Assembly: GCF_001039355.2 (NCBI RefSeq)
Contig: NW_019774314.1
Coordinates: forward strand, 348,787 to 412,786
Direction of reading: 5' to 3'
DNA length: 64,000 bases
Origin: Lingula anatina
Taxonomy: Eukaryota; Brachiopoda; Lingulata; Lingulida; Lingulidae
Positions within the stretch are counted from its first letter, which is position 1. Each line of letters starts with the position of its first letter. The position numbers and the translations under genes were made by a program. Below the pieces are notes generated by a model. It was not told where the DNA came from, searched no databases, and saw nothing but the letters and a program-made list of their open reading frames with translations. Positions 33,589-47,600 of the stretch are shown piece after piece.

Positions 33589-35477
33589 AAGTAACTAAGA
33601 AAGTTGAAGCCAAATATCAAATCAACATACTATCAAAATGTCAACCAACTGTATCATCAATTCTAAAGTCCACTTGTATCGGAGTTCTTTCCTTTATGTA
33701 ACATTAATTTTATTAATAAAACATTATTTCAGTGCAATAAAAAATTTCTGACTGAAGGAAAATTTCTTTTTTTTTTTTTTGTCAAACAATTAATGTTGCA
33801 GCCTCATTTTTTCAGAGCAAACTATAAGTGCGTGTTTGGAGGGGGGTACCATTCAGAAAAAATTACGGCCTTGGGGAAGGTGGGGTTCATGTTATCTGCA
33901 TAGACTGCAATCCCATAAACCTATCTTACTAGCAGGATGGATCCTATTCTGAGGGGATTCTCGCTAAATTGCATTCAATTTAAGCGGCTTAAATGTCTGT
34001 CACGTCCACTGAAGCTGCCAGGGGGAATATGAACTTTTGTGCACACTTAAACTAAATGGAATGTAGTGAAAAACCCATGGAGATAGATTGATCATGCTAG
34101 TACTATAGGGTATGGGAATGGTCCCATAGATGTTCACCATTGGTTTGACATGAGTTTAAACCTATGGTATAATGTTTCAATACTTTATGGATAGTGCCCC
34201 ACGACTCTCTGCCTCCTGCACTCAGAATAAGTTCCCATAAACCTATCGTACTAGCTGGATCAACTAGCTCTGTGGGACATCTGACTAAAGTGCTTTCAGC
34301 GTAAACACCTTAATTATCTGGCACATGTATAATTGGCTTAATTGACTGGTGTTCATTACTCTCTCGCAGCTTGAGTAGGCGTGCCAGACATTTGAGCCGC
34401 TTACACAGAATGCAATTTAGGGAGAATCCCCGTAGATGACTCAGATTGATCCAACTAGCTCGAAAGGTTTATGGGAAGGCTTCCGTATGGCAGACACGGC
34501 TGTAATTTGGGGAAAGACTTAATCCCCTTCCCCAACCCAGAGTAGTTTCGAATATTTGCAAACTTAAAAGAGCGCAATCCACAGATATATGAAATTTGCT
34601 TTGATATCTTTCCCTATAATAGAGAAATGATATTTTGGGCAGTTTATTTTGTTAGCTATCACTTGATTCACTCATTATTTATTTCCATTTGTTTTTGAAG
34701 CCAAAATTAATTAATTATGTAAAGCGGTGAAAAATTGGAGCGATTTGCTTCAGTCACACCCAAACGCATTCCCCTCAACACTGCGCAATCTCACCTAACA
34801 CATCCACTACGGGTCCACAGCCATCTTCACACGGACAGATTCGTTGTTGGTATAGAAGTAGAGAAAATTTTCTCTACTTCTATGGTATTACTTTACACAT
34901 GACTGAGCTGGTTAAATCAAAAATGCATACGTACCGGCGTATAGATTATACACTATTTATGATTATCAGCAATAAACGTGGAAGATACAGGGCATTTTCT
35001 TTTTTCTTAAGGGCCTAAGGTATTTTCCCGAACAATAATAAGCAGTATAGTACACCAACAACCCACATTACTACCGGACCTGAAATTTTCATTATAAACG
35101 TGACTATGTTGATGTCGAGACATGCAAAACACGTTTTCCCAGTTGGTTAAAAAGTGCTCTTCATTCTCTAGAGCTCATTTTCCCTTTTCGACTGGTGTTA
35201 ATTTACTTGGCATTGTGAATGCGGATTCTTTATGATTATAAAAATGTAAAAACAAAAATGTCTCTAGACTGAGTAAGGTTGTCCTGTTGCATTCACTGCT
35301 TTAAACAAGGCAATGAGGCATATCAAAATGCTTTACAAATTCGAGCATGGGCTTGTATGTAGCGCAATCTACTATTTGTAATGACTAGCGCCCCGGCTGA
35401 CATCCCAAAAGCAAAGTATATGATGCAGACGATCAGTTTTCTGCACTGAAGTATCTTCTTCCCACAATCCTCAGCGC
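33589..35477. other. Intergenic DNA upstream of LRCH, with an inverted repeat cluster
   Basis: Segments near 33905-34010 and 34365-34480 are inverted copies (TCCCATAAACCTATC/TTTATGGGAAGG; CTAAATTGCATTC and its complement), with a third related copy near 34220-34330. This is probably a compound small DNA element. A 32-bp perfect palindrome lies at 34852-34883. No coding exon is seen. Confidence 0.6.
34852..34883. repeat. 32-bp perfect palindrome
   Basis: The arm is ATAGAAGTAGAGAAAA, followed directly by its exact reverse complement with no loop. It lies about 600 bp upstream of the first LRCH start codon. Confidence 0.95.
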
Positions 35478-35489
35478 CACGCATGCGTG
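35478..35489. promoter_or_regulatory. NRF1-like palindrome at LRCH 5' end
   Basis: CACGCATGCGTG is a perfect 12-bp palindrome close to the NRF1 consensus core GCATGC. It overlaps the first in-frame ATG (35483), which argues that this ATG may lie in the core promoter and not be the translation start. Confidence 0.45.
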
Positions 35490-35681
35490 ATGCTATTCAA
35501 AACAAAATGAAAATGGCGGCTTATGGCCATGGAGGCCAGAGCCCAACCTCTCTAACAAGGACGTTAGAACGCGTCTTTGATGAAGCCCAGCACACGGGGG
35601 AAATCAACCTAAGCGGAAGAAAGATTAAGGAATGGCCAAAAGTCGCCATGAAGTACGATCTATCGGATACAATACTCACAG
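35483..35681 (+). CDS. Lrch: LRCH exon 1 (start codon exon)
   Basis: There are three in-frame ATGs, at 35483, 35507 and 35513. The last (AAAATGGCGGC) has an A at -3 and G at +4 and gives MAAYGHGG, the usual LRCH-type start. The exon contains LERVFDEAQHTGEINLSGRK and YDLSDTIL. Donor GTTAGT. Confidence 0.92.
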
Positions 35682-38600
35682 GTTAGTAAGTAGCGAAAGA
35701 CGTCTCGGCAGAAATTAATTTGTTGTTGATGCCTTTAATCATAAGGTTAAATGGGTGTGTGCCTTGTATGTGAGAAAAAAATGACAAAAAAAGCTCACTA
35801 CTCTGCACGGCTGTTATGATTTTGGAAAATGATTATGAGACCCTACAAATTGGAATGATTATTTTATCACAGAAGCAAGCACTTCAGAGAGAGAACGAGG
35901 ACTTCCGATAATTCATGACATTTTAATGCAGTTTGCCGGGGTCGGGTAGATCGTCTGATGACATTAACAGTGATAAAGATTTTTTAAATTATATCTTTGA
36001 CATTTTTCTTACTTAGCGAAATTCATAATCAACTTTCCATGGGCACAAGTTTTTTCCAAGGTTTTATTACAATGTTTTAAAAATCCAGAAGTATATTTAT
36101 AAACACTGCCGTGTGTGTTGGGGGAGGGGGGCTAGTGTTAGAAATACAGTTAACCACTTTCTCTCAGAACCCAAAACAGTGATTTGATAGTCGAACCAGT
36201 GAAATTTCATTATTATTATCATTTTTTTTACTTTCAGAATTTTTAAGTAGTTTGAGTCAATTATTTCTGTCTTACTCATTTAACACAATGGGTTATTTAG
36301 CAAAATATATATTTAATAAATTGTAGTTTGTATGTGTGCAAATCTAGATTGCACCCCCTTACACACACACATACACATGCACACCAACTGTATAGGTATT
36401 TGGATTTGCTCTAGCTTTTTCCTCAGATGTTCAAAAATCCCAATAACATCCATTCCCCAGTGTCACAAATCCAATCAAACCCAGCCATATGATATCTCCT
36501 GTGTACTGATGATTACATCAAGTAACACAAGCATGTTTCACTAAAGAACTATAGGCCAGAAGTTGATCCAGTTGTTAACGTCAAATTTGTAGTCAATATG
36601 GCCCCAGACAAATCAGTAGTTATACAGTCGTTTGCAGATAAAACAATTGTGTCTGTATTTTAACAAGAAGAAAACGACTCTTTCTGTAGTAAGTAGTTTA
36701 CAAAAAGCCCATGCTTTCACTATACTATTTGTTTTTGACATATCCAAGAATTGGTTTACAGAAACCCCACTTTTCTATTTATTTTTTGTTTGTTTGTTTG
36801 TTTCAGAGATCACCAAAAGCCAGTTTAATGGTATCCCTTCTTTCCATTTTACTTCAGTCATTACTTAGAATCAGTTTAATTAAACCTAGTATTTCTATTC
36901 CATTCTGTTTCAGACATCTCCAAAAATCGTTTCACAGAAATCCCATGTGATCTATGCAATTTGCTGTCTACCACTAAGCTGCAGTGTTATCACAATGTGA
37001 TCAGGTGCCTACCAGATATGTTGAGACAGTTACAGGGATTGACATACCTCAATGTCAGGTGAGCTTGACCTTCATGTCCAGTGGGGTTGACCTTCATGTC
37101 CAGTGGGGTTGACCTTCATATCAAGTGAGGTCATCTTAATGTCAAATAAGGTTGACCTTAATGTCAGGTCTTGACCTTCATTTCATGTGTGTTTGACCTG
37201 TATGATAGGTGTGTTTGACCTGTGACAGGTCAGGTTGACCTTAATGTCAGGTGTGTAAGACCTTTGTTAGGGAAGTTCGGCCTTAATTCCAGGTCTTTTT
37301 GACCTTCATGTCAGATGTGATTGGCCTTTGTCAGGTGAAGTTGACCTTCATGTTTGGTGCTTTTCATCTTGATATTATGGTTTGGCCTTAACATTTAAGT
37401 CATTTTTTTGCTGAAATTGGAATTACTATAGTTATCAAAAAAGCTACGTAATGATAGCGTATAAAATATTCATATAAATCTACTAAGGCTTCAGTTGACT
37501 TAGCCAAAATTTCAAAAACAAAAATGTTTTTATCACTGATTTGACTTTGAAATATGAATCAGCTACTAGTAAATGAATTTAGCTGAGCTGCAGAAGAGTT
37601 TATCCTAGGTAAGCCAACATACCTCATGCACCAAATTAATATGTACTTACACATCCACAAGATTAGCATACTTCATAGTTAGGTTGGTTACCCCCCCTGG
37701 CCTAAGCGACCCACGTATGGGGTAAGATCTAAAATTCTTAAGTGTCAGGTAAGAATTGTGCCTATTAAGTGTAAGGTGAATGGGAAGTGAGTAAGAGATG
37801 CCCAAATATGAAATGATACATTGTTAAGCCTTTTTTTTTCTTCTTAGGAAGAATTTATTTATATGATTTTTCAAAAGGCAGTGTAACCAAGGGTAAAACG
37901 TATGGAGTGATATTAATGTATTTTTCTTGTTAGGCCTGTCAGACTTTGCAAAGCTGTGTTTAGACCAAGAATGTTTAATTTAACCCAAGAATGAAATTGT
38001 AAATGGAGAAGTCACTTTTTCAAAAATAAAAAAATGTTTATGAAGAAAAGAAATACAAATCTAGACCTTATCAGAGAACTAAATTTGGAGGAGCATTAAC
38101 TTTTTTGTGTGGTAGGTAAATCTTGTGCCAGCTGTGGTGTTTTTATCTAGGGCTATATCAGGGGCTTTTATTAAATCCTCAGGTTAATAGACAGTCTAAT
38201 GTCTATTTCATTAATCATTTCTTGCATAGATTTGATACAGCCCACTAACACCTTCATTTGCTGAAAATGTATCATAGAGAAAAGGCTTGTGGGTCTCAGT
38301 TTTACAGACCGTTGAATTGGATGTCTCTCTATTAATATTTGGAGACTTTTTAAATGAAAGTCTTATATTTCTTGTCTCCCACTTTTAAAAGCAGTACAGT
38401 TCAACAAAACAAAACATGGAAATAATGATAAGCCTTGGGTGTTCCACTAAAGAGCTTATTTATAAGCCTAAAATTTGGTCAAACTTTTAGGAAAAAAAGT
38501 CTGCTTTCACCCTAAAAAAATTAATAGTAATGTACAGAAGATGAAAAAGTGTGCCAGTTTTATTACAAGGAAGACTTTTTCTTAAGTTTGACTTCAAATG

Positions 38601-41600
38601 TTTTGTGAAGCAAGGTTTTAGTACGTTTTTAACTGACAACATTTTGCCCGAAGTGTTTTTTTGTTGAACAGCAAATCACTCCAACCAGGTTTTATAGGCA
38701 TAAGTTTAACTGAAGGTCATAACAGTATTAACCTGTATATATTTACAGTCAGGGGAAATGTCATTAAAAATTAAGTGGGATACTGGGTGGGACATTACAT
38801 TATTTGGCCAATGGTAATGTCTTTCCACACCTTAATAAGACAATAGTACAGAAGTGGTCAAAGAGGAATCTCACTATTGTTTTATTTTCTCCTAAGTCAC
38901 ATCATTTCAGTAAATTTTCATCATTTCAATGAAGAGGAGGTAATCACTGTACTACAAATAATTTTCACCAAATGTTCAAAATATTCCACAATTTCACCAG
39001 ATATACCCTTGATTTGGTTCTGAACATATAGCCTTCTTAAAGATGTTAATTATAAATTTAGCCCAGACGTATCTACTTTCGCTCTCGAAACAACCACTTC
39101 TTAAGTATTGACTGGGCTTGAAGCTGAGGGCTTATGTATTGGATATATATATAATAGAGTACAAGGTTTGGCACTTAAACTTAAAGCAGCACATAGCTTT
39201 GCATACAGAGACCAGTGTTTGTTTCGTTTCATGCTGTCACGTAGTCCATATCATCAACCTTAGAGATCGCCCTTTGATACAAAGTACAAAAGTATTCTCT
39301 CCACAGCAGCTTTAGCCATTTCAATTTGATATACGCTTTATAACTGGACTTGTTTTAAGTTTCAATTAGGTATTATTTGGTTTCATAGCTTTAAGCTTGC
39401 CGTGCATTACCTGACTATTATTTTCAGATTTGCATTTACCTGAGAGGCTTGGTTGATCCATGAATTGTTGGATGTATTACTTTGAAGAGAGCATTTGAAT
39501 GTGGATGTGAAATGTTGTATATATGTGGATTACTGATAAGGTATATGGATAGTAAATTGAATGAGACAATAAATCGCACTTGTGCCCATTATCATGCTTG
39601 TAAATGCAGTTCACATGCACTCTGAAAATGAGAACAAAATATGCAATTCATGAAATGAATAGATAATAGAAGTATGTAGAAATAGATCAAACATGTAAAG
39701 AATTCCCCAGTCAATACATTTCTGTCAGTGAATAGCTGCAATGGTTACGTTTCCCTTCACCTCCAACCCGAGATGAAATAAAACTTATTGTACTGCATTG
39801 TGCGTCATAACAAATGCACCGGGTAAATCTGTGGAAAATCTGTGGAGATCTGAAAAGTAATTAATACACAGTGGTTCCTGTATCAGATCAGTCGAAGATA
39901 CAGAGCTCTACAAGTTAATGCTATAACTGTCAGAGCATCATTCCTGCCCTTGGAGCCATGACTGGAGGGATCCATCAAGGGCACATTCAGAACAAGTTAA
40001 TCCCTGGACTAACAGATCCGCAGCCGACCCACTTGAAAGCTTGCTGCAAAATGATCCCATAAGAGACACTGAATAGATTCCACGCGGGGATTGCATGGTA
40101 AGCTTACAAGTGGGTTGCCGTTGGCCATATTTGGTCCACGGATATGTTAATCTGTGTATTAAATTTGGTTGTGAATGCAGCCTGTGTTCAGACTGAGTGA
40201 CATAGCGGAGCTATGCTGAGCATGTGGTGTACATGTGTGCACTGTTAGCTAGGATAACACGCCATGTGATAACTTGAGGAGAAAGGTAGTTCCCTTCTGC
40301 TCGGAGACTTGCCAGCATTTTCAGCATAGAAATACATGCTAATATGTAATATACTCTATATTATGAAATGGATATGTGATATACATACACTTATACAGTA
40401 AAGAAAAATGTAAGACATTCCATCCATGAAAACAAAAGTTTAAAAAAGAAAGAAAGAATGAAAAAAATGTTTGGATTTCCATCTATGAAAACATAAAACC
40501 AGATAGAAAGCTGTTTAGATTTCTATTCATGAATAGCAGATTGGAAGTCAAAGGAGTTGAGATAATGTCCACTGCACTGCTGTTCTCACTATGGAGACAT
40601 CTCTGGTATCCAGGTTAACTGCATTGCTGCCTCCACCTTGTCAGCTTGCCTCTAGGGGCTCATCACCAATAAAACTATCGTTCTATGTAGATCAATCCAA
40701 CTCCATGGGGACTTTTTCTCAATGCAATCTGTTTTACAGATTAACACCTCTTGTTTACAACATATTGGTATAAGGACCAGCTTTTCTATATTCTACTCAA
40801 TGCCAGGAGAGGCATGTCATTCAGTAAATGTGATTATATTCATTCAGCAAGAGTACCTGACGGGTTGGGTTGATCTATGGAGAACAATCGTTTCATTGCG
40901 AATGAGCCCCAAGAGGTTGAAATTGTCAAGACGAAATTAGCTTTCTTGAAATGCAGAAATAGTTATTTAATGAGAAGAATGGAATGTTTTATCACTGGGG
41001 GTTCTCCTTTGCACAGGCTTTCCAAGTTTGATTTTAATTCAGGTACATGAGTATGAATGCTTAGCCAAAAAGAAGCTAGAGCAAATGAAATTTGGTTCAA
41101 AATTATGACCAGTTTCACCCTTGGGTTATTTTGAAAGCTGATCCCAGTGGCGAAAAAAAAAAAAAAGATAATCTTTTCTCAAGCAGCAGATTACCAGTTC
41201 AGCTTCAGGCATATCAACAGCTGTAACATACAGGTAAACACACACCTTCATGGAAGAGAGAAAGTCAGTGCAAATTAGATCTCATAGTGGGGCAATTAAT
41301 ACCTATCCAACAGATAATCCAACTACAACCAAATGCTGATTGATATATATATACCTGATGGGTATTTCAGGTGAATCATTAGAACTGTCAGGCAGGCAAT
41401 TATACCTGTCAGTGGGTAGATTAAGAAAAGTGTACCATAAATAATATTTAAGGGTAAGAGATGTGGATGTCAGAGCTAACATATCAGGTCATCTGTTTCC
41501 TTGTTATTTAGCAAGATTGTGGAAGTCAACAGGGGCTCTGTGGGGGGGGGGGGGGAGAGAGAGAGAGAGAGAGAAAACACCTGAGCTTCTGTGCCTGAAA

Positions 41601-44600
41601 GTAACCTGTACATACAGGTGTGATAGTGGGGGTTCTCTTTACCTTGGGCTGTCTATGTGTTGAAATGTTGGTTCATCTACATAATGTTGAGATGCACAGT
41701 ATTAGTGATGGCAAATATGAACAGTCGAAATACATGCCAGTGTCCAACCAGAGCCAGTTTGACCAAAGAACCTAGGGCCAAAGTATTGGGTTATAAATTT
41801 ATAACTTCAGAAATATTGTGGTTTACTTTGTCCTATAGGCTAAGACAAAACAGTTAAAGTTGACTTAAATGAGGATGTCCAGCCTGTTGCCTAAGAACAT
41901 GAACAAAAAAACTTTCTGAGATTTATAGATGTATTAGTTTAGTTATAGATTATGTATGTAGTTATAGTGGATTGCATGGAAGCTTAATGTTGAATTTTTA
42001 AGTTGTGAAACTGTGTGACCTGATCCTGATTCAGCTCTATGGATAGATTTCCTAGGCTGTGGACAATAACCTTGTTATGTCCGCATGTGTCATATTTGAT
42101 TAATAAGAGTTATCTACCACTTTTGTGTGGACACCCACATACTAGTACATGTGCAGGTAGGTTTACTTACACACACGCACATTCACGCACACACACACAC
42201 ACACACACACAGAGGCAGAGAGAGAGAGAGCATACACATATAATTACACATACTCTCTATCTCACACACACTCTCATGTTCCCCAATCAATGCAAAAATG
42301 ATCCCTTTTTATGCATATGTCAACTCCATAGTCCAGGATTTATACGAATGCTCAGCATCCTGGCTTTTATTGCACCATCTTTGTTATAAATTGGATATAG
42401 ATATTTGTTAGGCTCCAGTCAAGTTTTATGGTTTAATTGGATGTATGTAGTCCTCATTATCTTGTACTTTGGTTAATGAAGAGAACTTGGCTTTGATGTG
42501 GTATCAATCAATATGTATTCACTGGGGAATCGCTGAACAGTCTTTTGTGAATGGGGATTAGATACTTGAACCTTGCAGCAATATTCTTATAGAGCATGAA
42601 ATAACAGACAGGTATCATATCGAAAAATAATTATACAGAGAGAGAGAGAGAAAGAGAGAGATGGGAGAAAGGAAAGGGGATAACGAGGTGGATTTGACAT
42701 TGGGATTTATTAGGATTTTGGATCTGGGGCTTTTGATATACAGTTTATTTGAGTTGGCATGTATCCGTCTGGTGGTCTGAATGCCTATGCATGCATGTAC
42801 GTGTATGTGCAAATATGTGATTTGTTGTCCAGTTTCCATTGTCACCCACTGCTCTAAAGAGGGAGTTTTTAAAATATCGAGTTCATATTCAATTCACAAT
42901 TTTCATTTGTCTTTTTTTTTCTGCTTTATATGAACAATTTGTAATGACTTCTTTTTTCCTTTCCAGTCGTAACCAGCTTACGTTAATTCCCCCGTTCATC
43001 TGTGACTTGCAGTTCTTAGAAGTCCTTATTGCCAGTAATAATAAACTAGTCTCCTTACCGGAAGAGATAGGAAAACTAGAGAGACTCATGGAGCTGGTAA
43101 GGGATAAATGTGTGCCATTGTAACATTTTTTTTTATTTCATCTTGAATATTGTCAACAAATAATCATTATGAATATTGTTACAACTAGCACATTATTATC
43201 CTGAATATTGTCACAGCAAGCAAATCCTATGTAATGTCACAACAAACATGTTACCACAGCAAACACATCATTTTTATATTGTCAGAGCTAACACATTTAT
43301 ATCTCTTACATTGTCACAGCTAACACATTTATATCTCTTATAATGTCACAGCTGACACATTTTCATCTATCCATACATTATACTTTAATACACCGTCATC
43401 TTGCAAGTAACACCCCACCATTCTTCATATTTGAAGCTACGTAATAACCAACACAATAATTACAGGCGATTTATAATGGACTGATTTGTTTAACAGAAAT
43501 GTTCAAGACTTGGTTTTGCTGTTGCTTGCTAAATGAAAAACTTTGTGTAAATTCTCTAATTGCAATGGTTTTTGTGAAGATAATACTGGTCCTGAAACCA
43601 CCACTAGATGGCAGCTCTCTCTTAGCATTTAAACCTGTAATTTCAAGATGTTATTGTGGTGATAAAATGTTAATAGCATTCTATATACTTTGCAAATGAC
43701 ATGGCCTTGACCTACCTTCTTTGTTCTTTTTTTAGGACATCAGCTGTAATGAGGTCACTCACTTGCCCATACAAATAGGAGATTTGACCTCCTTAAGATC
43801 GCTCAATGTTCGTAGGAATTTATTAGTAGAATTACCAGCAAGTAAGTATAGAGTTTTGAAAAGAGAGGTTCTAGATAATGAAATTTTCTAAAAGAAAATG
43901 GATCATTGATTAACTGAGACTGGAAAAATTATTAAAGCGTGTATGGGTTGCATGCAGACACATTAATTTTTGTGTTGCCCCTTGTATGAGAAAACAAATA
44001 CTGATTGAGAAGTGTCAGTTATGCTGTTACTGACTGGGCTTTATATGGAGTCTAAGAAGAAATCTGTATTTGGTGTGATATTGTACCCCCTGTGAGTCTC
44101 AATTCAGTTACTGATAGCATGTGACAATATTAATGAGTGTTGCCAAGGAGACATAACTAGGTCACAAGGCACTTGCCAAATATTGCATCACATGCTGTCT
44201 GTAACTGATAAAAGGCTAACAAGATGGAGGGTATTATATTGTTCCATAATCTTGACATCTCCACCAAGGACAATTACATAACTCAATAACATGATGATGA
44301 CTATCCGTGTCTGTCAGTTATGCGTCTGTAATAGTATAATATTGATTTTACCCCTCTTATGGAAAAAGCTGTCAATAACAATGAAGACTTTTTTGTCTTT
44401 TTCAAACTGGAAATTGATCTTTGATTAATAACCCACAGCACAGGAGCTGTAGAAATGTCTGATACTGTGGCAGTTTCAATGTTTGATTGTTGAAGTGGAA
44501 ACCTCAGTAGACTCCAGAAGTGGATCTATAGCCCCCTAATGCACAATGCTCGCGGGAACTGTTTTACAAATGACTCACTCTTCTGTCTGGACTTGTATAT

Positions 44601-47600
44601 AAAATAAGTGGCATGAGGATTGCATCACAAGAAAATATGACTGAACTTAACATCTGCTTCCTTCAGACCAGCAGCCTTTCTGAGTTTTCTAGGATTATTT
44701 ATTTAGACTGTCAAAACTCTGTTAATGAGAAATTTCAAGAAACACTGTCAAAGGGTCATCATTTGTGTCAGACATTTACTGATGAGGAAAATCCAGAAAC
44801 TTTAACTATTTTTTTTCCTTTTTTTTTTCTTTTCTTTTATTATTTTTTGAGATATTCCTTTTTTTTCAATTTTTTTTGGAGAAAATTTGTATTCTTTCCT
44901 ATACTTTTGCAATGAACTTCCTAAATCCTTGTTCTAAAAATATTTATTTTGTATTTTCCTATTATTTTCCTATAATGTCTTTTATAACTTGGCACTCTGT
45001 TAATGCCACCAGGAAGCAGGTGGCCGTCAGGCTGAGTGATAAGAAAGTTAATGGCCGTGGTGCACTAAGTCAGCTTAATTGCTGCTCTCGGTTGGGTTAT
45101 GGTTAGGGTTTGATGAATTACCTCCATATTGACCGCCCAATGTCTCAGACTCTCAGTGTGCTAGCAGACTAATAGTTTCATATTCAGAACTATGATAATT
45201 TCTCAGTAAATTTGAACTACATTAATTAATGATTTTTTTTTTTAATGAGGTGTTTTGTTTTAAGTAGTTAAATTGCCAATTTGAAAGTATTTTGAAAAGT
45301 TAACTGGGTTTGGGTCAGAATGTTAACTGATGTGAAGGCCTGGAATTGATCTTTTTGAAAAAAAGTTGAATATTTAAAAGAAAGTGAGGCATCTAAAATT
45401 TTCAGATAATTACTGTAACTGAATGCAGCAGTCTTTAGTCAACTGGTCCACCAAGACAAATGAATTAATAAATTTTAGCTGGATAATATGAGTTGGCTCA
45501 ATTGGGACAAACATTTTGTCGTCTTTTGTTATGCTAAGTGGCCTTTGAGACAAATAGTTTTGGTACATAAGGTAGAGCTCAGTGGAGTCTCTGAAATATA
45601 AGACAGTTATTACTGATGATCTATTAAGCCATAGTGAATGCAACCTGATCCAAAGTATTTCTCAAAATTGTTTAATTTTAAGTCCTTTTTGGTGGTTTTA
45701 GAAGAATCTATAATTTTTTCTCTGTTACGTTGCAGGTTTTCTGTTTTTTTAGTCACTCTCGTAGTGAAGACAGAGACTGGTAATTGTCTCTTGAAAAAAT
45801 TGTTAAAATTACCAGAAAATTTTTTTTTTTTTTTTTTACAATGTGGATGGTATGCTTATATGATTTGTTTTGTTCTGTTTCAGCAATAGGACAGTTAAAG
45901 CTACGGCTTTTAGACTTTGCTGGGAACAAGATATCCACAATACCAACAGAGTTTAGACATATAGACACACTTGAAGTGCTCAAATTAGAAAATAACCCCC
46001 TCACAAAACCTCCTGCACATGTAAGTACTAGATAATATGGTAAAATTCTACAGGTGAAAATTATTGCCAGTTTCCAGTCAATGAATGTAAAAAAAATTAG
46101 CAGGAAAAAACTGCCAATATGCATGTGATACCTATCAGAACATTCTGTAGTATTGTTTTTTTGGCCAATTTTTTTCCATGATTTATTAATTTAATTTCTA
46201 ACAGTTTATTGGAGAGAGTTCAGATTTCTTTTGCACACCTTAGGCTAAGATGAAGACATTTGACAGAAAAAAAGAAAAGAAGTTATGTTCATTACAAATT
46301 TTCAATTTTTCTTTTAGATTTGCACAAAAGGTAGAGTCCACATCATGAAATATCTCCAAATAGAAGCAATAAGGGAAGATAGAAAACGTGGAATATTAAA
46401 TGAAACAGATAACCTGAGAAAAGAATACAGGAAGTCGACATCATGGCAGCCCGTGGAATAGTAAGTAACTCATAAAGGATGTTGTTGTCCATCTGTTTGT
46501 CCTTCAAATGACCAGTTAGTCACCTTTGGGTTTGAGTTAGTAGCTATAAAGGTAGCTGCCCATGTAAATTTTACAGAACTTCTTCCATACAATTAAAATG
46601 ATTGTGTAATAGATATTCAGTCTGTCATTAGGTACCAACCCAAGGCAATTGGCCACCTTAAGAGGCAACAAGCTGAGAAAATAGTCAACGTTTTATTGAA
46701 CACTACCCCACTTTTGAACCCTGATTGCCTGAAGGGCCAGTAGCTTTTAAGTTTTTTTGATACAGACTGGATGTTACGTGTGTGATTATACTATAATATT
46801 TTCCATTACAGTAGCAATGAATTCCAGTACCCGCCAGAATCCCCCAAAAGGCACACGTTTGCAGGGGCTGACTCTGGATACAGTACAACAGACAGCAGCG
46901 ACAAGTCCCGGTGGTCGGGAGAGAGCATCGACAAAAGTCGGTGGTCACCCTCAGAGGTAAGGTGGATGTTGACCGTTGGTCAGTTAGCAAGTTGTACATC
47001 CAGCACAATTTATATTAACTTTCATATGGTCCAGCCCTTTCGTCACCCTGCTGGATATTTGTAACTGTTAAAGTGTGATCAGACATGGACTTGGCTCGGT
47101 TTAGGTCCTGAAACATGTTTCTTTGGGAGATGGGTCATCCTAATTTGTAATGCCTTTCTCAATAGGCTGTCTGCCATGTTTGAATACTGCGTAATGATTT
47201 TATTGTCAAGTGTCATTTAGACCTAAACCGTTTCAAGTTGCAGTCTGTGTCTGAATACACCTCTATCTGGGCACAGTTCACAGAAGAACTTACAAAATTG
47301 TTGGTCCTTTTTTAGTCAAGATAGAAAGACAGTAGTCAATTTACCTGAAAATACATGGTTTTTACTGTAGAAAAAGTGGGAAACAGTTTCAGATTCATAG
47401 CTACTTTGTCATGAAGAGGGTAAAGGCAAAATCACCTCAGTTTACGGTGTTAGAAGTACAACTTTTTGATGCCAAGTTTTTTAGTGACACTGTGCCCAGC
47501 ATCATTTTTGTATCCTGCCAGACCTTCACAGCACCTTTGCACAATATGTGAGTAATTCTGTTCCGACTGCTCTGGTCACATAAGGAATAACTTAGGCGAG

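Larger units (their letters stand above)
37351..42966. other. LRCH intron 2, no gene seen
   Basis: It holds small inverted-repeat elements at about 40004-40154 and 40656-40909, and microsatellites near 41542-41574 (G then GA), 42165-42230 (CA then GA) and 42635-42661 (GA). Open frames at 39118-39315, 41463-41857 and 42039-42389 are not recognisable. Confidence 0.5.
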
